Assembly (NCBI GenBank): GCA_003220345.1
Contig: QHSC01000041.1
Location: 1-38,358, forward strand
Source of the DNA: Candidatus Rokuibacteriota bacterium
GTDB lineage: Bacteria; Methylomirabilota; Methylomirabilia; Rokubacteriales; CSP1-6
Reading direction: 5' to 3'
Length of the DNA stretch: 38,358 nucleotides
The number at the start of each line of letters is the position of its first letter. The first letter of the stretch is position 1. Positions 32,148-38,358 of this stretch are shown piece after piece. Under the pieces are notes generated by a model. That model made no database searches and was not told the origin of the DNA. It was given only the letters and a program-made list of their open reading frames with translations. The position numbers and the translations under genes are program-made.

Positions 32148-34220
32148 TCAGCTTCCCCACAGCATGAGGAGCCCCAGCATGATCACGAGGGCGGCCACGA
32201 GATAGGTCAGATAGGCGTGGAGCGAGCCCGACTGGATGGCGCGGACGCGCGCGGCCCACGCGATCACGCGATCGATGACGGGATCGTAGAGGTAGCGCTC
32301 GAACCACGGGATGATATGAGCGCGGTAGGCGATGGACTGGACGAAGTAGCGAGACTCCGGGTGAAAGTCGATCGAGACGTCCTCGGTGGGACGGTAGAGC
32401 GCGGCGAAGATCCGTCGCAGCGGCTCGGCGAAGGCGGCCGCGGTGTACTGCATGCGCGGTGTCTGCGCGATGCGGCCACACCCCCACGTGTCGCTCACGC
32501 GGAGGGCGCGGCTGGCGCGGAAGAGCCAGAGGGCCATGGGAATCGCCGCGAGCAGGACGACGAGGCCCAGCAGGATCGACAGTGGAGAGATCTGGCCGAC
32601 GGCGCCGGGCGCGCTCAACGGCATGCCGAGGCTCCAGCCGACGGTGACGGCAGATGCGGGAGGCAGGCCGGCGAGGCCGCCCACCACCCGGGCGAGCGCC
32701 GGCACCATCGCATAGGCCGCCGCGCCCAGGACCACGCACGCGAGCGCCAGGGCTGCCATCGCCACCTGCATCGACGCCGGCGCCTCGTGCGCCTGCTCGG
32801 CTTCATGCGAGCGCGCGATGCCGAGGAAGGTGATGCCGAAGGCCTTGACGAAGCAGGCCGCGGCCAATCCGCTCGCCAGCGCCAGCATCGCGACGGCCAC
32901 GGGCATCAGCACGGCCACTTCGCGCTTGGGAATGGTCGCGCCGCCGAGCAGAGCCTGGAACACCACCCATTCCGAGACGAAGCCGTTGAGGGGCGGCAGG
33001 GCGGAGATCGCGGCCGCGCCCACCAGGAAGAAGAGGGCCGTGCGCGGCATCCGCTTGATGAGCCCGCCCATCTCCTCCATGTTGCGCGTGTGGGTGGCGT
33101 GGAGCACGGAGCCCGCGCCCAGGAAGAGCAGGCCCTTGAAGCACGCGTGGTTGATCGTGTGGTAGAGACCGCCCACGAAGCCCAGCACGGCCAGCGCGGG
33201 AAGCCCGTAGCTCAGGAACATCATCCCCGCCCCCACGCCGATGAAGATGATGCCGATGTTCTCGATGGAGTGATACGCGAGCAGGCGCTTGAGGTCGTGC
33301 TCCATCAACGCGTAGAGCACACCCAGGAGCGCCGAGACGGCGCCGAGAGCCAGCACGAGGCCGCCCCACCAGGCGGGGCCGCCGCCGAGCAGCCGCAAGC
33401 CGAAGAGGAGGACGCCGTAGACCCCCAGCTTGATCATGACGCCGGACATGAGCGCCGAGACGTGGCTGGGCGCCGCCGGATGCGCACTCGGCAGCCACAC
33501 GTGGAGCGGCACCAGGCCTGCCTTCGCGCCGAAGCCGACCAGCGCGAGGACGAAGACCAGGCTCTTGAGGCCGGGCGAGAGCGTCGCGGCGTGCTTGGCC
33601 AGCGCCGTGAAGTCACCCGAGCCATCGGGCGGAAGGAGGAGAAAGAACGCCGCCAGGATGAATCCGAGTCCGAACTGCGTCATGCCGAGGTACCAGTTGC
33701 CCGCGCTCACGGTCTCGGGCTCATCCGCTTCGGTCATGACGAGTAGGTACGAGCTGATCGCCATCCCTTCCCAGAAGAGAACGAACCAGAAGATGCTCTC
33801 GGCGAGGGGCACAAGGCTCATGCTCAACAAGAACAGATTCAACATGACGCCCGGCGTTCGGAGCGACCGGCGACCTTCCCAATCTCGCGCATACCCGATG
33901 CTGTAAAGAGCGGCCGGAATGGCGATTGCCCCGACGACGGCGAGGAACAACGCGCTCAATGGATACACGATGAGGACAACCCTGGCACCTCGGAGAGGCC
34001 CGGCGATGCTGGTCTCTCCCATGACCTCGATCCAGGTGAAGCTCGCTGAGCTCCAATCAAACAACTTGCCCCCGCCGAGGGCGAGCGCAGCCGCGCCACC
34101 CGTGATAGCGCCAACGCCGGCGAGCCATCTCGCGAGTGCCCCACGAGAGAAAAGACAGGCGGCAAGCGCGCCCCCCACATAGCCACCAATCATCAGAGTG
34201 AAGAGGGTCAGGTCGGTCAT
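32148..34220 (-). CDS. hyfB: Hydrogenase-4 subunit B-like / NuoL-type antiporter subunit
   Basis: This 690-residue protein is a NuoL/HyfB-type antiporter subunit with about 16 membrane helices and a long C-terminal extension, as in HyfB. Key residues are the helix-5 glutamate in FWFVLFWEGMAISSYLLVMT, the lysine in FGAKAGLVPLHVWLPSAHPA, the KLGVYGVLLF helix, LKRLLAYHSIENIGIIFIG, and the lysine in NHACFKGLLFLGAGSVLHA. C-terminal residues after about 490 carry the extra helices. It would pump ions. It overlaps the NuoB-like gene by 4 bases (ATGA) and precedes the NuoH-like gene by one base. Confidence 0.92.
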   Translation of the reverse strand: MTDLTLFTLMIGGYVGGALAACLFSRGALARWLAGVGAITGGAAALALGGGKLFDWSSASFTWIEVMGETSIAGPLRGARVVLIVYPLSALFLAVVGAIAIPAALYSIGYARDWEGRRSLRTPGVMLNLFLLSMSLVPLAESIFWFVLFWEGMAISSYLLVMTEADEPETVSAGNWYLGMTQFGLGFILAAFFLLLPPDGSGDFTALAKHAATLSPGLKSLVFVLALVGFGAKAGLVPLHVWLPSAHPAAPSHVSALMSGVMIKLGVYGVLLFGLRLLGGGPAWWGGLVLALGAVSALLGVLYALMEHDLKRLLAYHSIENIGIIFIGVGAGMMFLSYGLPALAVLGFVGGLYHTINHACFKGLLFLGAGSVLHATHTRNMEEMGGLIKRMPRTALFFLVGAAAISALPPLNGFVSEWVVFQALLGGATIPKREVAVLMPVAVAMLALASGLAAACFVKAFGITFLGIARSHEAEQAHEAPASMQVAMAALALACVVLGAAAYAMVPALARVVGGLAGLPPASAVTVGWSLGMPLSAPGAVGQISPLSILLGLVVLLAAIPMALWLFRASRALRVSDTWGCGRIAQTPRMQYTAAAFAEPLRRIFAALYRPTEDVSIDFHPESRYFVQSIAYRAHIIPWFERYLYDPVIDRVIAWAARVRAIQSGSLHAYLTYLVAALVIMLGLLMLWGS

Positions 34221-34723
34221 GAACGGCCGAGGGCGGTGAGGATGCCGCGCAGGATGTCGGCCGGCTCGGGCGGGCAGCCATCCACGAAGACGTCCACGGG
34301 GATGATCTGATCCACGCTGCCCGCCACGGCGTAGCTGCCCTTGAACACGCCGCAGGTATGCGCACAGTCGCCGACGGCCACGACCAGCTTGGGCGACGGC
34401 GTGGCTTCGTAGGTCTTCCGCAGCGGCACTTCCATGTTCCGAGTCACGGGGCCCGTGACCAGGAGAAGGTCGGCATGACGCGGCGAGGCCACGAAGTGGA
34501 AGCCGAAGCGCTCGCTGTCGTAGACCGGGCCCATCAGGCCCGAGATCTCGATCTCGCAGCCATTGCAGGAGCCCGCGTCCACCTCGCGGATGCCCAGGGC
34601 GCGGCCGAAGAGGCGCCGAGAGCGGCGGTCGACTTCGCGAACGAGGTGAACGATTTGCGGATCACCGGGAGGAATCGCCTCGGTGACTATGCCCGTGCGA
34701 AAGATCTTGGAGAGGAGGCCCAT
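34217..34723 (-). CDS. hyfI: Hydrogenase-4 subunit I-like / NuoB-type iron-sulfur subunit
   Basis: The 168-residue protein binds one [4Fe-4S] cluster: C53 and C56 (DAGSCNGCEIEISG), C120 (VVAVGDCAHTCGVF) and C150 (FVDGCPPEP) are all present, so electron transfer should work even though the nickel site of the large subunit is lost. The CxxC spacing is that of group 4 hydrogenases, rather than the CC pair of complex I. It is the first gene of the operon, which is unusual; in hyf operons this gene is near the end. The ATG at 34723 directly follows the TAG of a ten-codon frame, and no good ribosome site lies at normal distance. Confidence 0.92.
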   Translation of the reverse strand: MGLLSKIFRTGIVTEAIPPGDPQIVHLVREVDRRSRRLFGRALGIREVDAGSCNGCEIEISGLMGPVYDSERFGFHFVASPRHADLLLVTGPVTRNMEVPLRKTYEATPSPKLVVAVGDCAHTCGVFKGSYAVAGSVDQIIPVDVFVDGCPPEPADILRGILTALGRS

Positions 34724-34756
34724 CTACTGTGGCCGGCGCCTCCTCACCTTGGGCAT
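34724..34756 (-). CDS. Candidate ten-codon leader ORF in front of the hyf-like operon
   Basis: ATG 34756 reads MPKVRRRRPQ and ends with TAG directly before the ATG of the NuoB-like gene, in the same frame. It starts 10 bases after a -10-like TATAGT, so it may be the leaderless start of the operon RNA, feeding ribosomes into the next ATG. A former longer start of the NuoB-like protein, with TGG changed to TAG, is an alternative. Confidence 0.35.
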   Translation of the reverse strand: MPKVRRRRPQ

Positions 34757-34766
34757 GACAGATCTC

Positions 34767-34772
34767 ACTATA
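34767..34772 (-). promoter_or_regulatory. Candidate -10 element of the hyf-like operon
   Basis: TATAGT on the minus strand lies just after the stop of the hydantoinase B-like gene and 43 bases before the NuoB-like ATG. No good -35 hexamer is visible at 17 bases. Confidence 0.4.
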
Positions 34773-34778
34773 ACCGCA

Positions 34779-36392
34779 TCAGCCGCCTTTCCCGCCGATA
34801 TAGCCGAGCAGGCGGTCGCGCAGGCGGAGGGCAGCCGCCCGCGCGCGGGCCGGGCCGTAGCCGCCGCCCCCCGGCGTGCTCACGAGCACGCGGTCGCCGC
34901 GCGCGAGGACGTGCTGGCGGCGATGATCCACCTTCTTGCCGTTGATGCGCACGTCGCCGAGACCGCCGGCGCCGCCGCCCTTGAAGCCGGGTGCGGGAAA
35001 CTTCGTCCGCTCCGCCATGAAGCTCAGCACGATGGGGCGGGTGGATCCGCTCTCGACGAGGATGTCCTGGCCGAGGCCGCCCCGGTGGCGCCCGGCGCCC
35101 CCCGAGCCCGCGCGCAGCCGCTTGTAGTGGAAGAAGAGCGGGCTATTGCGCTCCGCCACCTCCACCGGCGTGCTCGAGATGTTGCTGGGCCACGAGAGCA
35201 CGTGCTCGCCGTCCTTTCCGGAGGTCGCGCCCATGCCGCCGTTGAAGAAGAGGACGTTCGTGTAGGGTCGCCCGTCGTCGCGCGTTCCCGTCTGGGCCAC
35301 CGCCCAGAGCGGGGAGCCCGCGCCAGCCATCACCTTGTCGGGAATGACCTTGTGGAGCGCGCCCAGGACCAGAACGGGCACGTAGTGGCCCGTCTGGGCG
35401 CGGCTGACCACGGCGGCGGGGAAGCGCGGGTTGAGCAGACACCCTTCGGGCGCCTCCACCTTCACGGGCCGGTACATGCCTTCGTTGTTCGGCAGGCCGG
35501 GCAGGAGCGCGCAGCGAACCGCGTAGGCCGTCATGGCGTACGTGTAGGCATACACGCAGTTGATGGCGCGGGGCTGGGCGGGCGAGGTGCCCGTGAAGTC
35601 CGCGACGATCTCGTCGCCCTTGATCGTCAGGGCAATCTTGAAGGTGTACGACTTCTCGAAGCCGTCGGTCTGGAAGCCATAGCGATACGTGCCATCGGGA
35701 ACGGCGGCAATGGCCTCCCGCATCGCACGCTCCGAGCGTCCAAACAGCTCGTCGGCGAGGCCCTCAAGCGAATAGAGATCGTACTCCTCCATGAGGCGGC
35801 GCACACGATTCTCCATCAGCTCGTTGGCGCTGACCTGCGCCCAGATATCGCCCATGGTCTGATCGGGCGTGCGCACATTGGCCCGGATGAGCCGGATCAG
35901 CGTCTCGTCGCGCTGGCCGTCACGGATGATGCGGCTCAGCGGGATGTGGATCCCCTCCTCGAAGAGCTCGCGCGCCTCGATGGCCCGCACCCGCCCGCCG
36001 ATATCCGGCATGTGCGAGGTGGTCGCGGAGAAGGCGACGAGCCGCTCGCGGTGGAAGATCGGCTTGACGAGCGAGACGTCGCTCATGTGGCCCGTGCCCT
36101 GCCACGGGTCGTTCGTGATGAGCACATCACCGGGCTTCAGTCCATCCTCCCCGAACTCGCGGAGGAAGTGCCGCACCGTCGCCGGCAGCGTGCCGATGAA
36201 GGACGGGATGCTGCCCGAGTTCTGGGCGAGGGCATAGCCGCGCGCGTCGGTGAGCACGCAGGCGAAGTCATTGGCCTCGTTGGAGAGCGTGGAGAACGAG
36301 GTCCGCACGATGGCCTTCGCCGCCTCGTCGGTCACCGAGATGATGCGAGTCCAGAGCACCTCGAGGGTGATGGCGTCAAAGCGTGTCGTCAT
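34779..36392 (-). CDS. hyuB: Hydantoinase B/oxoprolinase family protein
   Basis: This 537-residue protein matches the B subunit of ATP-dependent N-methylhydantoinases, 5-oxoprolinases and acetone/acetophenone carboxylases. Family segments are ITLEVLWTRIISVTDEAAKA at the N-terminus, LITNDPWQGTGHMSDVSLVK near residue 100, SATTSHMPDIGGRVRAIE, the RAINCVYAYTYAMTAYAVR part near 320, and GAGRHRGGLGQDILVES plus STPGGGGYGPA at the end. It works with the A subunit to open a cyclic amide or carboxylate with ATP. The ATG at 36392 overlaps the acetyltransferase stop codon by 4 bases. The exact substrate is not clear. Confidence 0.9.
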   Translation of the reverse strand: MTTRFDAITLEVLWTRIISVTDEAAKAIVRTSFSTLSNEANDFACVLTDARGYALAQNSGSIPSFIGTLPATVRHFLREFGEDGLKPGDVLITNDPWQGTGHMSDVSLVKPIFHRERLVAFSATTSHMPDIGGRVRAIEARELFEEGIHIPLSRIIRDGQRDETLIRLIRANVRTPDQTMGDIWAQVSANELMENRVRRLMEEYDLYSLEGLADELFGRSERAMREAIAAVPDGTYRYGFQTDGFEKSYTFKIALTIKGDEIVADFTGTSPAQPRAINCVYAYTYAMTAYAVRCALLPGLPNNEGMYRPVKVEAPEGCLLNPRFPAAVVSRAQTGHYVPVLVLGALHKVIPDKVMAGAGSPLWAVAQTGTRDDGRPYTNVLFFNGGMGATSGKDGEHVLSWPSNISSTPVEVAERNSPLFFHYKRLRAGSGGAGRHRGGLGQDILVESGSTRPIVLSFMAERTKFPAPGFKGGGAGGLGDVRINGKKVDHRRQHVLARGDRVLVSTPGGGGYGPARARAAALRLRDRLLGYIGGKGG

Positions 36393-36943
36393 TGGCGCGT
36401 CCCCGTTTCCTTGATGCGGGCGAAGCTCCAAACGTCGCGAGGTACGAAACCCAGATTCGGGAAGACCATCCAGCGACGGAGCACCCCTTCCCGCACCATG
36501 CCGACTTTCTTGAGCACCCGCTGAGACGCCGGGTTCTCGAGGTCCACCGTTGCCCAGGCGCGATGGATTTCCGGCTGGCTGATCACCCAGTCGACCACCA
36601 CACGGGCCGCCTCGGTCATGAGCCCGTGGCCCCAATAGCGTCGGGCGAGGACATACCCCACTTCTGCACGGCACGCAGCGAGGCGGAAATCGATCATTCC
36701 CGCGGCGTGTCCGCCCTCTGCGAGCGTGATGAGCCAGGAGAAGACAGTGCCCGCCTTCCAGCCCGCCTCGCAGTGCTGATCGAGGAATTTCCGCGTCTCG
36801 TCCATGCTCCGGTGCGGCGACCATGAAGTGTAACGCGCGACCTCGCTATCCTGCGTATACGCGTCGAAGATGGCTGCCGCGTCATCGGCCACCGGGAGGC
36901 GGAGCCGGAGCCGTGGCGTCTCGAGGGTAGCGGGTGGATTCAC
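36389..36943 (-). CDS. GNAT family N-acetyltransferase (RimJ/RimL-type)
   Basis: The 184-residue protein has the GNAT fold: PRLRLRLPVADDAAAIFDAY at the N-terminus, EVGYVLARRYWGHGLMTEAA near residue 100 with the acetyl-CoA loop (R/Q-x-x-G-x-G/A-like RRYWGHGL), and an AWATVDLENPASQRVLKKVG segment near 140, which is the standard C-terminal strand and helix. It probably acetylates an amine or protein N-terminus. It lies between the two hydantoinase subunit genes, with 4-base overlaps at both ends, so translation is coupled. This position suggests, but does not prove, that it acts on the product of the hydantoinase. Confidence 0.88.
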   Translation of the reverse strand: MNPPATLETPRLRLRLPVADDAAAIFDAYTQDSEVARYTSWSPHRSMDETRKFLDQHCEAGWKAGTVFSWLITLAEGGHAAGMIDFRLAACRAEVGYVLARRYWGHGLMTEAARVVVDWVISQPEIHRAWATVDLENPASQRVLKKVGMVREGVLRRWMVFPNLGFVPRDVWSFARIKETGTRQ

Positions 36944-38358
36944 TGGCCGCTCAGGGTCATGATGATGTTGCCGCTCGAGGCCACCCGCGCGGTTGCGGCG
37001 GGGCCAACCACCAGCGTCGAGCCTTCTTCCTCGACGACGGCGGGACCCGTGAGCTCGTCGTCGATCCCGAGCTTGTAGCGATCGTAGACCGCGGTCGATA
37101 CGAAGCCGCCCGCCTCGTGGAAATAGGCGGGGCGCGCTCCCTTGAGCGCGCGCTCGGCGCCGCGGCCGGGCCGTCCCTGCAGCACCACCTCGCTGCCGGA
37201 AACGGGCGCGCGCACGGCCACGCGGATGTTCAGGAACTCGACGGGCACGCCCGGCGGAGTCAGGGCGAACTTCTCGCGATACGCCGTCTCGAACGCGGAG
37301 ACCAGCTGCCGTCGGCCCTCCGGCGTGTCTTCATAGGGCCCAGAGGGCAGGGGCACGACGAGGTCGAAGCCCTGACCGAGGAAGCGGCCATCGGCCAGTC
37401 GCTGAATGGCCGCGTTCTCGAGCTTGAGGCCCGTGTCGGTCATCACCGCCCGCGCTTCGTCCTCGAGCTTCCGGAAGGCCGCCTCGAGATCCGCCATTCG
37501 ACCCAGGTCGAGACGCATGCCCACGGTGGCCACACGATCCACGCGCGCGGGGGCCACGAGGAGTCCCAGGGCGGAGGCCACGCCCGCCGACGGCGGGCAG
37601 ACGACACGCGAGACGCCGAGCTTGCGCGCCACGGAGCCCGCATGCACGGGGCCGGCGCCACCCGTGCAGAGAAGCGCATAGTCGCGCGGATCGCGCCCGC
37701 GCTCGGCGATGTGGACGCGCGCGGCCCCCGCCATGTTCTCGTTCACGATGTCGTGAATGCCCCACGCGACCTGGGTGGCAGGCAACCCGAGCTTTGCCGC
37801 GAGCCGCTCGACGGCGGAGCGCGCCGCTTCCACGTCCACCCTGACCTCGCCGCCCGCGAAGTACTCGGGGTTCAGATAGCCGAGCAGGAAATCCGCGTCG
37901 GTCACGGTGGGCTCCGTGCCGCCGAGGCCATACGAGGCCGGCCCTGGATGCGAGCCCGCGCTGCGCGGCCCCACCTTGAGGAGGCCGATCTCGTCGACGT
38001 CCGCGATGCTGCCTCCGCCCGCGCCGATCTCGATCAGCTCGATGGTGGAGATGCGCATGGGCAGCCCGCTGCCCTCGATGAACCGCCGCTGCCGGGCCGC
38101 CTCGAAGCTGTAGGCGGTGAGGGGCTCGCCCCCGTCGACGAGGGAGAGCTTGGCCGTGGTGCCGCCCATGTCGAAGGCGAGAAGATTTCCCCCGCTGTCC
38201 TCGCGACCGAAGAAGGCGGCGGCGATGGCGCCCGCGGCGGGGCCCGACTCGAGCATCTGCACCGGGGTGCGCTGCGCCTCGCCGACGTGGGTGAGCCCAC
38301 CGCTCGAGAGCATGAGGAGCAGCGGCGCGGGAATGCGCAGCTCGGCCACGCGCTTCGC
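36940..38358 (-). CDS. hyuA: Hydantoinase A/oxoprolinase family protein, cut by window edge
   Basis: The reading frame is open from the right edge; the first visible codons (AKRVAELRIPAPLLLM) are mid-protein, so about the first 200 residues lie outside. ATP-binding signatures are the SSGGLTHVGEA and ESGPAAGAIAAA loops and DMGGTTAKLSLVDGG, the sugar-kinase-like phosphate motif. GVASALGLLVAPARVDRVAT and LGVSRVVCPPSAGVA are further family parts. It would energise ring opening by ATP together with the B subunit. A GTG at 38349 is within the gene and is not the start. The C-terminal stop overlaps the acetyltransferase ATG by 4 bases. Confidence 0.9.
   Translation of the reverse strand, partial: AKRVAELRIPAPLLLMLSSGGLTHVGEAQRTPVQMLESGPAAGAIAAAFFGREDSGGNLLAFDMGGTTAKLSLVDGGEPLTAYSFEAARQRRFIEGSGLPMRISTIELIEIGAGGGSIADVDEIGLLKVGPRSAGSHPGPASYGLGGTEPTVTDADFLLGYLNPEYFAGGEVRVDVEAARSAVERLAAKLGLPATQVAWGIHDIVNENMAGAARVHIAERGRDPRDYALLCTGGAGPVHAGSVARKLGVSRVVCPPSAGVASALGLLVAPARVDRVATVGMRLDLGRMADLEAAFRKLEDEARAVMTDTGLKLENAAIQRLADGRFLGQGFDLVVPLPSGPYEDTPEGRRQLVSAFETAYREKFALTPPGVPVEFLNIRVAVRAPVSGSEVVLQGRPGRGAERALKGARPAYFHEAGGFVSTAVYDRYKLGIDDELTGPAVVEEEGSTLVVGPAATARVASSGNIIMTLSGQ

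Noticed and set aside
27489..34723. Call of the operon as a functional hydrogen-evolving hydrogenase
   Set aside because: All four nickel-binding cysteines are replaced in the large subunit.
36393..36824. N-terminal extension of the hydantoinase B frame
   Set aside because: It lies wholly over the acetyltransferase gene; the family N-terminus starts at ATG 36392.

Overview
This is a GC-rich, gene-dense stretch of bacterial chromosome. Short operons alternate with single genes on both strands, and several genes overlap by 4 bases. A lipobox protein and a twin-arginine secreted binding protein suggest a Gram-negative-type envelope. The gene mix is oxidative and catabolic: LLM-type flavin oxidoreductase, FAH-family hydrolase, amidohydrolase, Rieske oxygenase, hydantoinase, family-5 and Liv-type transport. 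Together with the base composition this resembles soil or groundwater lineages such as Methylomirabilota/Rokubacteria or a deltaproteobacterial relative. That placement is inference; no rRNA or marker gene lies in the window. I found no tRNA, rRNA, CRISPR array or transposase gene.

Layout. 1-440 (-): start of a Ser/Thr kinase-like gene cut by the window edge. 625-1785 (-): amidohydrolase. 1937-4754 (+): LLM oxidoreductase with a coupled upstream mini-ORF, FAH-family enzyme, tRNA dihydrouridine synthase. 4779-8730 (-): five-gene run of alpha/beta hydrolase, unknown 468-residue protein, SAM methyltransferase and two small membrane proteins. 8940-10379 (+): M20 peptidase. 10390-12639 (-): nitroreductase and a TIG-domain membrane protein. 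12991-14186 (+): lipoprotein and phosphatidylserine synthase. 14224-15321 (-): multi-pass membrane protein of acyltransferase type. 15444-17804 (+): GH31 glycosidase. 17794-19863 (-): Tat-secreted family-5 binding protein. 19950-21278 (-): Rieske oxygenase. 21372-21961 (+): damaged MerB-like gene followed by a REP-like inverted repeat. 22070-24916 (-): LivH-like permease, fatty acid desaturase, D-threonine-aldolase-type PLP enzyme. 24958-25572 (+): unknown protein. 25638-27461 (-): two TPM-domain proteins and LemA.

The most striking region is 27489-34723 (-). It is a six-gene operon coding for a hydrogenase-4/complex-I-like membrane complex: a NuoB-like subunit, two antiporter-like subunits, NuoH-like and HyfE-like subunits, and a fused NuoC/NuoD-like large subunit. 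All four cysteines that bind nickel in [NiFe] hydrogenases are replaced in the large subunit. No ferredoxin-type (HyfH/NuoI) subunit is encoded in the operon. The complex is therefore probably an ion-pumping hydrogenase relative with a different, unknown electron partner. It is followed by lemA/TPM genes and preceded by 34779-38358 (-), a hydantoinase/oxoprolinase operon with an acetyltransferase gene inserted between the two subunits.

At several genes a -10-like hexamer lies only 6-10 bases before the start codon, which suggests frequent leaderless transcription. Three families of short hairpin-forming repeats sit between genes, including an exact 43-base inverted pair around the PLP-enzyme and unknown-protein genes.
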